Shown piece after piece: positions 53,061 to 62,052 of a DNA stretch of 64,000 nucleotides; the stretch's first letter is position 1, and each line of letters starts with the position of its first letter. The translations under genes and the position numbers were made by a program. Source of the stretch: Klebsiella pneumoniae (GTDB lineage: Bacteria > Myxococcota_A > UBA796 > GCA-2862545); assembly GCA_945861065.1 (NCBI GenBank), contig CAMASI010000005.1, forward strand, positions 1 to 64,000. Direction: 5' to 3'. The notes beneath the pieces were generated by a model. The model saw nothing but the letters and a program-made list of their open reading frames with translations. It was not told the origin of the DNA and made no database searches.

Positions 53061-54730
53061 AACGCCAACCCAGCGCGCGTAAACGCGAAGGATCCACCGG
53101 CCGCCGGGTCGCCGAATCGCGTGTACGGCTCGCCCGACTGCACGAGAGCACCCACCGCCACGTCGAAGCCTCCCCCCACGTTGTACGAGAGCTCCGGGTA
53201 GAAGATCATCGACCGCCCTTCGGGTGTCAGCGCTCCGAATCGAACCTCAGAACGTTCCGCAGTTCCGGGGTCCGGTGTGTCGATTCGAATGCCCGTCAGG
53301 TCGACAATCGTGAACAAACGCAATAAACCCCGTTGGGACCGAAAGTTGATGTCCATGCCCAACACGAGCAGGTCGGACTGACGGGCACGTTTCACTTCCT
53401 GCGCACACGCTGTGCCGTCTTGCGCCAGCGCACAGATGGCAGGCACGCTGCCCTCCACCATGGACGCATCGCGTAAGGCCTCACCCTCCTGCAGGAGGTT
53501 GTCGCCCGCACCGAGCTCGTCGAACATGCCATGCACCCACTGAGCATTCGCATACACATGTCCGCCAAAGGTATAGTCAACTCCAATCACCCATTTCGGG
53601 TAAGGCGTCGCTTCCAACACAAGCGGCGCCTTTCCCGAGGGGTAGGCATACTCCCCGGCTGGCGTCATAATCCCGAGCAAAGAAATGTCGTCGTTCGTGA
53701 TGGTGGACAACACTTCGACCGGCGCGACGACCGCGACTTCCGTTCGCCAGCCTAATGCCGGCAACTTCGCCGGTAGGGGAATCTCGCCTGCCGCATTGAC
53801 GCCGGCCACGCGGATTCTCGGGTAGCGGAGCGTGACGTCGTTCATCAGCAATCCGTCGACACACGCTACCGGATGGTCCGGGTCGCAAATCTCCCCCACG
53901 GACTGGGTCGTATGGGTGGCGGTCGCTACGGGCGTGTCGGCAAAGCCCTGGTAGTAGGACATTCCGATGTCCTGGGAGCCCAAGGTGCTTCCCACGCGCA
54001 GCATCCACTGCATGTTGGACAGGCTCGGGGCCGGCGGCTCCGCATGCGCACTGCCCACCACCGTGGGATACCCAAAGCCTTCGGCCGAGCCCTTCTCGGA
54101 GAGCAGTCGCCAACGAAGGTCCGGGTCAAGGAATGGGAGGCGATCGACGTCGCTGAGCCCTAAAGAAGCTGACGTCGGCACCAGCGCAGGCTTGAACACC
54201 GGCACAAGTACACCGGTCAATGTCGACAATCCCCGAGTCACGTCGGCACGAACCATGAGGTTTGCGGCTTGCTCGCCAAATCGGAGGGGATCCTCCACGT
54301 CATTGGAATTCACGGTATTTGTCGGATTGAACTGATCACCGACGCCAAACTGAACGAGTTGTTGGCCTACACGGAGGTCCATGCCTTTCCACAACAGGTC
54401 CCTCGCATCGACGTACAGCGAGTCGACCTCGATGCGGACCGGATCGACTACCCCAGGGTCGGACAAATCGAGCAGGCTGTCCATCGGGGCGGACACACCG
54501 AGCAGAATTCCCTCTACATCGCCCACGGCCCGGAATCGGCCCTGCTTGGCGTACCCATTGAGCCTCAGCGTCGTCCGGCTCCATTGGATCTGAGGGGACT
54601 GAACGAGTTCAGGCACGTAAAACTCGGCTTCAGGCGCGGCATCGGTGCGCAAACGAAGGTCGGTCGTGATCGAGCCGCCCACGGCCACGTCTTGGGCGAC
54701 CGCAACGTTCATGAAAATACGAAGCAACAC
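53057..54730 (-). CDS. DUF1302-like outer-membrane barrel of MMPL operon
   Basis: 557 residues from GTG 54730, one base after the previous stop, giving signal peptide MLLRIFMNVAVAQ; a start 13 codons earlier lies inside the upstream gene. DUF1302-like features: LRLRTDAAPEAEFYVPELVQ, LYVDARDLLWKGMDLRVGQQ then VQFGVGDQFNPTNTVNSND, LTGVLVPVFKPALVPTSASL, VIGVDYTFGGHVYANAQWVH, and a C terminus ending in Phe (FTRAGLAF). Proteins of this type accompany RND/MMPL exporters with a LolA-like periplasmic protein and probably form the outer-membrane part. It overlaps the RCC1 gene by four bases. Confidence 0.82.
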   Translation of the reverse strand: MLLRIFMNVAVAQDVAVGGSITTDLRLRTDAAPEAEFYVPELVQSPQIQWSRTTLRLNGYAKQGRFRAVGDVEGILLGVSAPMDSLLDLSDPGVVDPVRIEVDSLYVDARDLLWKGMDLRVGQQLVQFGVGDQFNPTNTVNSNDVEDPLRFGEQAANLMVRADVTRGLSTLTGVLVPVFKPALVPTSASLGLSDVDRLPFLDPDLRWRLLSEKGSAEGFGYPTVVGSAHAEPPAPSLSNMQWMLRVGSTLGSQDIGMSYYQGFADTPVATATHTTQSVGEICDPDHPVACVDGLLMNDVTLRYPRIRVAGVNAAGEIPLPAKLPALGWRTEVAVVAPVEVLSTITNDDISLLGIMTPAGEYAYPSGKAPLVLEATPYPKWVIGVDYTFGGHVYANAQWVHGMFDELGAGDNLLQEGEALRDASMVEGSVPAICALAQDGTACAQEVKRARQSDLLVLGMDINFRSQRGLLRLFTIVDLTGIRIDTPDPGTAERSEVRFGALTPEGRSMIFYPELSYNVGGGFDVAVGALVQSGEPYTRFGDPAAGGSFAFTRAGLAF

Positions 54731-54731
54731 G

Positions 54732-55451
54732 TCAGATGCCCATCTGGAGCGTTCGGACGGTAAACACATCCTCGCCGATACCCGTGTCCGCTTCCCATGC
54801 GGTTCTTCGCAATTCTGTCCACGCGCCGGGCCGGGTCAGGTCATCGATCCGCATCACCCCAGGGAGGCAGATGGCACCGCGACACTCGTACCCTGAGCGG
54901 GTCTCGGTCTTGATGTGGGACCCCGTCGCGTTGAAATACTTGATCTGCGTCGGAAGGTGATCGGCAGCGCCAACCGTGAGCTGAACGCGCGGGTACGGGA
55001 CCAGGGCGCCCGGTTTGGGCGTGAGCTCCAGCGTGACCGAAGCCGGGGTCTCGGCTGAGACCGTCGCAGCGTACACGTCGCCAAACCGCGACGCGTTCAT
55101 GTCGTCTTGGCTGTAGCTTGTGCCCATAAAGGACTGCTGCGTCACGTGGCTCGCAATGCGCCGTACCTTGGCGTAGGCGGGCAGCCAGATCCACATCTGG
55201 TCCCGAGCCAGGACCAACACGCGTGTCCCTCGCTGATCGGCCGGTTGTTCGAAGAACGTCAGGCTCTTTCCGTCCTTGACCATCACCGTGAAAGCCAGCG
55301 CCCGCGTGTTCTTGGCCCCAGGCTCCTGATCCACCACGCTCCAATGAATGGTGAGGTCCTTGGCGCGATTCATTGCCTCGTCCGCCAACGCAAGAACAGC
55401 GTTGCCATCGGCGGCCCAGGCGGCGGCAAACCACGCAATCAGCAACGTCAT
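54732..55451 (-). CDS. LolA-like outer-membrane lipoprotein-sorting-type protein
   Basis: 239 residues. Signal peptide MTLLIAWFAAAWA. LolA-like half-barrel: DLTIHWSVVDQEPGAKNTRALAF-type strands, SLTFFEQPADQRGTRVLVL, MWIWLPAYAKVRRIASHV (a hallmark of this subgroup), SFMGTSYSQDDM, and PTQIKYFNATGSHIKTE. It is a candidate periplasmic carrier of a hydrophobic cargo between the MMPL pump and the outer membrane. The ATG overlaps the MMPL stop (ATGA) and its own stop is one base from the barrel gene's start, so the three are stoichiometrically linked. Confidence 0.9.
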   Translation of the reverse strand: MTLLIAWFAAAWAADGNAVLALADEAMNRAKDLTIHWSVVDQEPGAKNTRALAFTVMVKDGKSLTFFEQPADQRGTRVLVLARDQMWIWLPAYAKVRRIASHVTQQSFMGTSYSQDDMNASRFGDVYAATVSAETPASVTLELTPKPGALVPYPRVQLTVGAADHLPTQIKYFNATGSHIKTETRSGYECRGAICLPGVMRIDDLTRPGAWTELRRTAWEADTGIGEDVFTVRTLQMGI

Positions 55452-58135
55452 GTCGACTCCGATTTTGGTGAGCTACCCGTCCACAGGCCCGACAGCCATG
55501 GGATGACGCTGAAGGTGGCGAGAGCGGACGTCAGAATGGCGATCGCGGTCAGACTGCCCACGTTTCTCAACGGGACCGCATCTCCCAACGTGAGAACAAG
55601 AAAGCCCCCTGATACCATCCATGCATTTACCCAAATTCCGGGCGCCCGCTCTCGGATTCCGCGAGCGATGTCCGAACCAGGGTCGCCGCGCATGGCCCAC
55701 AAAACGTGCATGGAAAAATCGACGCCGGCACCCACCGCAATCGAACCAAGCATGGAAGTACCGACGTCCAGGCGCACGCCCAGGGCACCCATCAACCCAA
55801 AGGTACATGCGACGCAGAACAGCGTTGGAACGGTCGCCAGCACGGTCTCGCGCACGGTCCGAAACAGCAACAGGTTGAGTATTGCACAGACCCAAAGCGA
55901 CCCCTGCAGACTCGCTCCAAGGTTGTGCAACACGGCGCGGGACAGGGCCGTGTACACCGCTGGTGTGCCGGTCACGCGGGTTTGCACGGCGACGTCGCCT
56001 CCCGGATCCGGCACAAGGTACCCGGCGTGCTCGTCCCGCAGCGCGCCCGCCACCGCCGCCCTGTCGCCAGTTCCGAGACGCGCGACCAACGCGTCCGCCC
56101 AAGCGCGGGCGTTGGCGTGCGCTACGATGTCTTCAAACACGGTGTCGATCGCGACGACGACGTCGTCCGGCGACGCCGACGCCACGACGGAAACGAGTGT
56201 CGCTGCGTTTCGTTGCTCTACGGGTGCGCCGACCCAAACGACGGCGACCGCCTGCGCAACCTCCGGCACCAGCGGCACGAAACACTCTTCACTGCCGAGA
56301 AACTTGGCCAAAGCCGCTACGACAGTTCCGGAATCCGCGCCCACGCGAGTCTCGTCAAAGGCTTGGCCGACCGCGTCCGTCGGCTTCCCCACGAGGTGGG
56401 CAATTCGCCCGATCATGGCGGTCCTGGCCACGACGGGATCCACCCGCGCGGAAAACGTCCCGGCGGCTTCTCCTGCCAGCGCCCGCGCCGCGGAGACAAC
56501 GGCCTCAAGGGTGGCCGGGTCGTCAGAGCTGATTCTCGCATGCAGCAGCGTGGCATCCTGGGCGCGCGTCACGAGCGCGTCCACCGCCCGGCGGCCGGCC
56601 AGGAATCCGTACAAGGCCTCCATCTGAGCCTGCGTGTCTGGGATCCTGCGCGCGTCCGTGAAGGCCTCGTTGGCCCTTGCCACCACATCGGTGACGCTGT
56701 CTACGCGCGACACACCCGCCACATCCGAAAGCCGATCGGCAAGCCCGGCGACATGCCGCAACACCGCGGGATCCTTGAGGTTTCCCGAGACCTCGATTTG
56801 AGCAACTTGCGTGCCCCCAAACTGCCGATCGAGAAAGTCAGAAGCAAGGGACGGAGGGCTTCCTGCAGGCAAGAAGCTACGGAGATCCACCCTTGCGTCC
56901 ACCGTTCGTGCGCTGACAACGGCCAGCACGACGAGACCGGTCCATGACAACCCGACCGCAAGGGGATGGTCCCGCCCAAGGCGCGCGAATCGGCTGGTAA
57001 AGGAGGTAGGTCGTCCTGACGACGGCGCCGTGCCACGCATTTGCAGCAACCCGATCAGCGCCGGAACTAGCGTGAGCGACAAAACCAGCGTCGTGAGAAT
57101 CCCGATCGACGTGAACGCCCCAAACATGCGCATGGGCCGAATGTTCATGGCGATACAGGAACCTAAGCCAGCGGCCGTAGACAGCCCGCTGAAAAGCACG
57201 GTCGGCGCAACGTCTTTGTAGGCCCGACGCAAGGCGGCATGCGGCGCGAGTCCATCCGCCAACACCGTGTAGTACCGGGCCAGAATGTGCACCGAGAACG
57301 CCGTACCCAACGCGAAGAGGATGACCGGCATGGCGGCAAGGACCAGCGTGAATGGCTCTCCGGAGGCGCCCATCGCCGCCCGAGTCGCCAACACACCGAG
57401 CGACGTCGTCGCCAACGGCAACACGACGCCCCACACATTGCGGAAGGAGAGCACCGCGATGCCTACGATCAACAGAAGCGCCCACGGCGTCAACCGGCTC
57501 AGGTCGCGTTCGGTGCTTTCGTAAATCCACGCCGATATCGCTGGCGCACCGCCTGACTTTGCCGTGTCGCCAAACACCGCCTGGGCCCGCCGATCAATTT
57601 CGGTGGCGCCCGCACGCGTATCGGCACCAATACCATGGAAGGCGTAGATGACGGCGCCGCGACCGTCGCGTGACACGAGGTTTCCGAGAATCCACGGAGA
57701 GGCTTCAACCCGATTGCGAAGCGCCCTAGACGCCTCCGCATCCAAGGGAATCGTGTCCACCAATAGCGCAGCGACGATTCCACCCGTCGGGGCCGTTCGG
57801 AAGTCGTCCACCGACGTCAACGACAGCGCGAAGTCGACGCCTTCGACGTCCTCAATCGCTGTGGTCGTGTTCCTCAATCGCTGCAAAAACGCGCCATCAT
57901 AAGCGTCGGGCGTGTCGATCCCGACGATGGTGACATCCAGACCTCCGAAACGAAGCGATACCTCCCGGAATGCGGTCACATCGGGGTCTTTCGCCGGGAG
58001 GAACGCGAGCAAGTCATCGTCGCGTGTCACCTGAAGTGCAAGCGGAACACCGGCCGCGGCCAAGAGGGTCACGATGACAAGAAGCAGCCACGCAACACGG
58101 CGGTTGAGAAGCAGGTCCAACAAATTGTCCGCCAT
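55448..58135 (-). CDS. MMPL/RND-family transporter
   Basis: 895 residues from ATG 58135 (MADNLLDLLLNRRVAWLLL); the longer frame upstream crosses into the divergent gene's control region. RND layout in duplicate: helix, large periplasmic loop with DDDLLAFLPAKDPDVTAFRE, five helices (AMPVILFALGTAFSVHILAR with VLFSGLSTAAGLGSCI), a second helix and loop (DLRSFLPAGSPPSLASDF), and five more helices (SIAVGAGVDFSMHVLW). Proton-driven export of a hydrophobic substrate such as a lipid or hopanoid is typical of the family. First gene of the operon MMPL, LolA-like, DUF1302-like, RCC1, RCC1. Confidence 0.93.
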   Translation of the reverse strand: MADNLLDLLLNRRVAWLLLVIVTLLAAAGVPLALQVTRDDDLLAFLPAKDPDVTAFREVSLRFGGLDVTIVGIDTPDAYDGAFLQRLRNTTTAIEDVEGVDFALSLTSVDDFRTAPTGGIVAALLVDTIPLDAEASRALRNRVEASPWILGNLVSRDGRGAVIYAFHGIGADTRAGATEIDRRAQAVFGDTAKSGGAPAISAWIYESTERDLSRLTPWALLLIVGIAVLSFRNVWGVVLPLATTSLGVLATRAAMGASGEPFTLVLAAMPVILFALGTAFSVHILARYYTVLADGLAPHAALRRAYKDVAPTVLFSGLSTAAGLGSCIAMNIRPMRMFGAFTSIGILTTLVLSLTLVPALIGLLQMRGTAPSSGRPTSFTSRFARLGRDHPLAVGLSWTGLVVLAVVSARTVDARVDLRSFLPAGSPPSLASDFLDRQFGGTQVAQIEVSGNLKDPAVLRHVAGLADRLSDVAGVSRVDSVTDVVARANEAFTDARRIPDTQAQMEALYGFLAGRRAVDALVTRAQDATLLHARISSDDPATLEAVVSAARALAGEAAGTFSARVDPVVARTAMIGRIAHLVGKPTDAVGQAFDETRVGADSGTVVAALAKFLGSEECFVPLVPEVAQAVAVVWVGAPVEQRNAATLVSVVASASPDDVVVAIDTVFEDIVAHANARAWADALVARLGTGDRAAVAGALRDEHAGYLVPDPGGDVAVQTRVTGTPAVYTALSRAVLHNLGASLQGSLWVCAILNLLLFRTVRETVLATVPTLFCVACTFGLMGALGVRLDVGTSMLGSIAVGAGVDFSMHVLWAMRGDPGSDIARGIRERAPGIWVNAWMVSGGFLVLTLGDAVPLRNVGSLTAIAILTSALATFSVIPWLSGLWTGSSPKSEST

Positions 58136-58206
58136 GACACCTTCGAAGGCCGGTGCGCTATCACTTGGCGCCCGGACAGCGTAGACTGCGCGGGGTAGGA
58201 GCGGGC

Positions 58207-59217
58207 ATGGGTCGAGGTCCATTCGACGAGCCCCCGCTTCGGACACCGCCGCCGGTGCGCCGAATCGTTGGCCCACGCTCGGTTCCCGTGCGGCTCGACG
58301 CCGTTCGCCACGATCTGGACGACGGATTCGACCTGTTGGGTGAGTTGGACCCTGATGAAGAAAAAATCGACGTCGAAAGCGCCGACGGCGCTGAGCTGGA
58401 CGTCATGGTGGCGGAGGTCGCGAGCAGCCGAACTCCGACCCGCACGCCGCTTCCGGAACCCGAGGTGATGCCAGACAACATCGGGGAGGGCCTGTTGCCG
58501 CATGCCGCCCCGCAGCCGGGCCCCGTGTCCTTGGTCATCGGCCGCAGGCCGGTCGCGGCGCCCATCGCACCGCCCATCGTACCGGCGGGACCCTTGGTCA
58601 CGTCCCGCGCGCTCTCCACCCGCATCCCCTCTCCGCCGCATCCCCCGCCAATGCCGGAGTTCGAGGAGCTCGACGACGAAGCGGACGAAGAGGGTTTCGA
58701 CACCGAAGCGATGGGCACGACCGAGGGTCCGGCCGCGTTGAAAGGCACGTCGCCCATCGTCTGCCAGCTTGCCCTGTGCATCGCGGCGGAAGAAGTCGCT
58801 TGCGAAGCTGGGATGATCCTCATCGAATGTGGGGGACGACTGGTGGTCGTAGCCGCGACTGGGGCTGGCGCCAATCAGTCCGTGGGTCGGACTTTTCCAT
58901 CGCGTGAGGGCATCCATGGCGACGTGTTCCACACCGGCTGCCTCGTCTCGGCCCCCGTCGCCAGCCAAGTCCCGTCCTACTCCGAGGCTTTCGACCGAGA
59001 AACGGGCTTTCACACCCGCTCCATCCTTTGCGTACCGATCCAATCGGGCGGGCGGGCACGTGGTGTCCTTCAGCTCCTGAACCGCACCGGCCCCCAGGGT
59101 TTCACCAACGACGATATCGACATGCTCGCTTCGGTCGCCGACGTGCTGGGCGCCGACCTGAAATGGGGGGTCGTCGAGGCAGAACTACTGCCGTTAGTGG
59201 AATCGTCTCGACACTGA
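58207..59217 (+). CDS. GAF-domain protein with acidic/proline-rich N-terminal half
   Basis: 336 residues from ATG 58207 (AGGAG seven bases upstream). Residues 1-175 are low-complexity, alternately acidic and Pro-rich (GELDPDEEKIDVESADGAEL, PPHPPPMPEFEELDDEADEE), probably disordered. Residues 185-330 form a GAF domain: QLALCIAAEEVACEAGMILI, REGIHGDVFHTG, ETGFHTRSILCVPI, GVLQLLNRTGPQGFTNDDID. There is no output domain, so it signals through protein contact. Ligand unknown. Divergent from the MMPL operon; convergent with the GMC oxidoreductase. Confidence 0.85.
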   Translation: MGRGPFDEPPLRTPPPVRRIVGPRSVPVRLDAVRHDLDDGFDLLGELDPDEEKIDVESADGAELDVMVAEVASSRTPTRTPLPEPEVMPDNIGEGLLPHAAPQPGPVSLVIGRRPVAAPIAPPIVPAGPLVTSRALSTRIPSPPHPPPMPEFEELDDEADEEGFDTEAMGTTEGPAALKGTSPIVCQLALCIAAEEVACEAGMILIECGGRLVVVAATGAGANQSVGRTFPSREGIHGDVFHTGCLVSAPVASQVPSYSEAFDRETGFHTRSILCVPIQSGGRARGVLQLLNRTGPQGFTNDDIDMLASVADVLGADLKWGVVEAELLPLVESSRH

Positions 59218-59231
59218 CCGCCGCGATGCGG

Positions 59232-60785
59232 TCACCGGCTCCGAGCCGCCAGTTCCACGCCGATTCGATACGCGAGCGCCATTCCCGTGAGCATCGGATT
59301 GACACCGGGACTGTCCGGGAACAAGCCGGTGTCCACCACATGAACATCCTGCCAACCGTAGGGCTGCCCCCACGAGTCCACCGCGCCCAAGCCCTGAGCG
59401 CCCATCGGCGTCGCACCAAATACGTGGTTGGAGGCCGTCGGTAGGTCCGTCGCCTGGACCCGAGCCGCCCGGATCAATTCCGGCGCCGTCGCAGCATCCA
59501 TGACCGGTGGCAGTCCGCGCATGCCCGGGAGGACCTCTTTGGCCCCGGCCGCCCGAAACATCTCGGCAAGTAGCGCGTTGGTTTCCACCAAGCCTTTGAG
59601 GTCCCGGGGGCCGAGCGACCAGGTCAGGTCGAGCCTCGGACCCACTTGGCGAACAGCCCCTTGGCTGTCGTCCCCACTCGTCCACCCGTCCCACACAGCG
59701 ATGGAAGGCCACTTCGCCATATAGGATTGGAACGCCACGGCCTCCGCTGGGAAACGAATGGAGAATACCGCGGGGTCGGCCCACAGCGCTTCCAGCTTGA
59801 TCCCGCGCTCCAGGAACTCGGTTGAATGCGCGCCCTGCGTCGCGCCCCGCCACGGTTCAATCAGCCGGTCGAAGACGCCCACGACATAGGTGGACGGGTG
59901 GAACCGTAAGTTGTCCCCAACCCCAGGATGACGGATTCCGCTCGCCCTCAAGAGCACAGGCGTCGCAATCGTCCCTGCGGCAAGCACGGTCGTTCGAGCC
60001 GTGAAACGAAAGCGCCGCGAAGTGTCTCGACCAGCGCGATCGGTGAGCGTACCGGCGACACCCCGAATTCGGGTTCCTTGCGTCAGCAGCCGGTCGACCC
60101 GTGCCGACGCGTACAGGCGCCCCCCGAGGTCAAGCACTTCCGGAACGCCCCGACGATCCGTGGAGAGTTTGGCCTCAGCCCGGCAGCCGAGAATGCACTC
60201 GCCGGAGCCGACGCAGCCCTTCTCGTTGCGCAGAATTGGGCCCGCCGCCCAGCCCAGTGTTTGGGCCGCCTGCAAGAACAAACGATTCCTTGTGCCCTGA
60301 ACGGCGTCGTCCACAGGTTTGACGCCCATGAACGCTTCCACGGCGTCAAAATGCGGCGCCAGTTCATCGACGCTGCATCCCTCGACCCCATAGGTGCCCG
60401 CCCAACGTGACAGCGCGGAGGGCAGCGCGCGCATGCAGATCGCCGAATTGAAAACGGAACCGCCGCCGACGCACCGCGCCTGCAATGTGGGCATCAGCAC
60501 GTTCCCGCGGGCCACACGAACGCCGCCGCTCCAAAAGTGCTCGGCCAACGTTCGACCGATGTCCCGATGAAAGTCTGCAGGCGTCAATTGCCGCCCGGCC
60601 TCGACGAAAATCACCGACTTGCCGCGTTCGGCCAGCGCCAAAGCCGCCATCGCACCCGCCGGGCCCGTGCCAACCACGACAACGTCTGCATCGTCGCGAA
60701 TATCCGCAGTGTAGTCCTCGGCGTCCCACAGGTTCTTGTCCCGCGCTCGGCTAGGCGGTTCCGGGACTTCCACATCGGTGCGCAA
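59232..60785 (-). CDS. GMC-family FAD oxidoreductase
   Basis: 517 residues. FAD-binding Rossmann motif VVVVGTGPAGAMAALALAER (GTGPAG 39-44) with FVEAG; GMC-like ARCVGGGSVFNSAICMRA; four closely spaced Cys in GCVGSGECILGCRAE that could hold a metal or disulfide; and the C-terminal catalytic region SNHVFGATPMG with VVDTGLFPDSPGVNPML. Oxidises an alcohol or sterol-like substrate. No signal peptide, but the upstream partner (60800) resembles the Tat-associated small subunit of gluconate dehydrogenase, so assembly as a two-subunit dehydrogenase is likely. Substrate unknown. Confidence 0.92.
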   Translation of the reverse strand: MRTDVEVPEPPSRARDKNLWDAEDYTADIRDDADVVVVGTGPAGAMAALALAERGKSVIFVEAGRQLTPADFHRDIGRTLAEHFWSGGVRVARGNVLMPTLQARCVGGGSVFNSAICMRALPSALSRWAGTYGVEGCSVDELAPHFDAVEAFMGVKPVDDAVQGTRNRLFLQAAQTLGWAAGPILRNEKGCVGSGECILGCRAEAKLSTDRRGVPEVLDLGGRLYASARVDRLLTQGTRIRGVAGTLTDRAGRDTSRRFRFTARTTVLAAGTIATPVLLRASGIRHPGVGDNLRFHPSTYVVGVFDRLIEPWRGATQGAHSTEFLERGIKLEALWADPAVFSIRFPAEAVAFQSYMAKWPSIAVWDGWTSGDDSQGAVRQVGPRLDLTWSLGPRDLKGLVETNALLAEMFRAAGAKEVLPGMRGLPPVMDAATAPELIRAARVQATDLPTASNHVFGATPMGAQGLGAVDSWGQPYGWQDVHVVDTGLFPDSPGVNPMLTGMALAYRIGVELAARSR

Positions 60786-60799
60786 GAGCGGTGGGAGCG

Positions 60800-61201
60800 T
60801 CAGAGGGACTCCATGCCGATGGCGCGGCGAACCGACGGCTGTGAGGCCCAGGCAAACATCAGCACGGTCCTGAGACCCTCAAACAACATGCGTTGGGTGT
60901 AGGTGGAGGCAGCACCCCAACCCTGCAAGTAGGCCTGCTGGGCCTCTTCGGGCGCATCGATGAACGGCAGGCTCGAACGAGAGGCCGCAGAATAGCCGCG
61001 ATCGACCAGCTGAAGTAGCCCGCGCAGCTGAAGGCGTTCCGCCCTCGGCAACCGACCGGCGTACTCGTTCAGATATTCGCCGACGTGCGCAGGGCCGTCG
61101 ACAATGCCCATTGGCCCGTCCGGAGGAAACAACAATCGAGCAACGGTGACGGCAATGACGACTTCCCTCGCCGTGAGCCCGGGGGACACTGTCGCTGACA
61201 T
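60800..61201 (-). CDS. Gluconate dehydrogenase subunit 3-like partner of GMC enzyme
   Basis: 133 residues from ATG 61201. Helical; LTAREVVIAVTVARLLFPPD at the N terminus is the pattern of gluconate 2-dehydrogenase subunit 3-type proteins, followed by VGEYLNEYAGRLPRAERLQL and LFEGLRTVLMFAWASQPSVR. No clear Tat motif is present, unlike classical members. Encoded 14 bases before the GMC oxidoreductase, in the same direction. Assignment rests on length, neighbour and this motif, so it is moderate. Confidence 0.65.
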   Translation of the reverse strand: MSATVSPGLTAREVVIAVTVARLLFPPDGPMGIVDGPAHVGEYLNEYAGRLPRAERLQLRGLLQLVDRGYSAASRSSLPFIDAPEEAQQAYLQGWGAASTYTQRMLFEGLRTVLMFAWASQPSVRRAIGMESL

Positions 61202-61910
61202 GGGAACGCCCAGGAGGACGCGGCCGCTAACCAAAGGCGCCCGCTTGCGCCGCTCGCACGGCTTGACGCGCGCGCCCGGAGACTGTACCCACCGTGCCCC
61301 ACTGGCGCATTCGGAGGCTGACTCGCAGGCACCCTACCTTTACACGGACCGGGACACGGCCATCGGACGCTTGAAACGGTTGGGCCTCGACTACGACGAA
61401 CGGCTCGACCTCGACGTGGACGTGCCACGCATCGGCAAGCTGGATCGGTACTTTGCGCTGTTGGGCAACGTGTTCGACGCGCGTCGCAAGGCGACCGACA
61501 GCGTGCTCGTGGAGCACCTAATCGGGTTGTTGGAGGATCCCGACAACGCGAAACTGCGGGACCGCCTTCGAACCGGCGACCTCGGCTTCACGCCGCTCAA
61601 CAAACATGTCGTTCAGGCACTCGCTGCCCCGCTTGCTCAGGCCGGAGTTCATCTACCTTGGGCCTTCCGCCCCATGAACTTCGACCTCGGCGCCCGCCTG
61701 GCCACCCTGCACCGCAAGGCCCCCTTCCCCTTCAGCGTTTTCTACAACCAGAACGTGACGTTCTCCGACCTTCAAGAAGCCACACCCGGGAGAGTGTTCT
61801 CGCTGCCAGTCGCGTCGGATCCACGCGGAACGTGGGATCAGACCATCTACGACCACCTGTTGGACGAGGACGTGGGCATGCTGATCGAGGTCAACGTCAT
61901 TCACGCCTGA
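61200..61910 (+). CDS. Hypothetical protein, start uncertain
   Basis: Not recognised. 236 residues from ATG 61200, but that ATG overlaps the ATG of the opposite gene (bases 61199-61202 read CATG), leaving no promoter. The first 45 residues are Arg-rich and unlike the rest, so TTG 61245, 61263 or a later codon may be the real start. The conserved-looking part begins APYLYTDRDTAIGRLKRLGL and includes KLDRYFALLGNVFDARRKAT, VEHLIGLLEDPDNAKLRDRL, LPWAFRPMNFDLGARLATL and YNQNVTFSDLQEATPG. No signal or membrane segment. Confidence 0.65.
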   Translation: MGTPRRTRPLTKGARLRRSHGLTRAPGDCTHRAPLAHSEADSQAPYLYTDRDTAIGRLKRLGLDYDERLDLDVDVPRIGKLDRYFALLGNVFDARRKATDSVLVEHLIGLLEDPDNAKLRDRLRTGDLGFTPLNKHVVQALAAPLAQAGVHLPWAFRPMNFDLGARLATLHRKAPFPFSVFYNQNVTFSDLQEATPGRVFSLPVASDPRGTWDQTIYDHLLDEDVGMLIEVNVIHA

Positions 61911-61915
61911 CCCCT

Positions 61916-62052
61916 AGAGCGGTGACCGAGCAGGTTGAAGCAAGGAGCGGAGTCGAGCACCGCAGGGAGCGGGCTGCATCGCCCGGACCCGGTCCGGAGG
62001 ACCGAGGAGCGCAGGCCCGCGACACCGCATCAGCCTGCTCGGACGCCGCTCT
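61916..62052. ncRNA. Candidate structured RNA or long inverted-repeat element
   Basis: 137 bases in the 160-base gap between two convergent genes. The ends 61916-61934 and 62034-62052 pair as a 19-base stem with one G-U wobble and one A-A mismatch. Inside are two further hairpins: CGGTCC-GGA-GGACCG at 61990-62004 and CGGGC-TGCATC-GCCCG at 61970-61985. The left half is purine-rich. A closed multi-branch shape with a wobble pair fits an RNA, but no known family is recognised and there is no T-run. A repeat element or a factor-dependent terminator is equally possible. Confidence 0.45.

Noticed and set aside
55107-56627. Long plus-strand open frame (about 506 codons) antisense to the MMPL operon
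   Set aside because: Arg/Pro/Ser-rich translation with no domain or signal, caused by GC-rich third positions of the real minus-strand genes, which have clear RND and LolA-like motifs.
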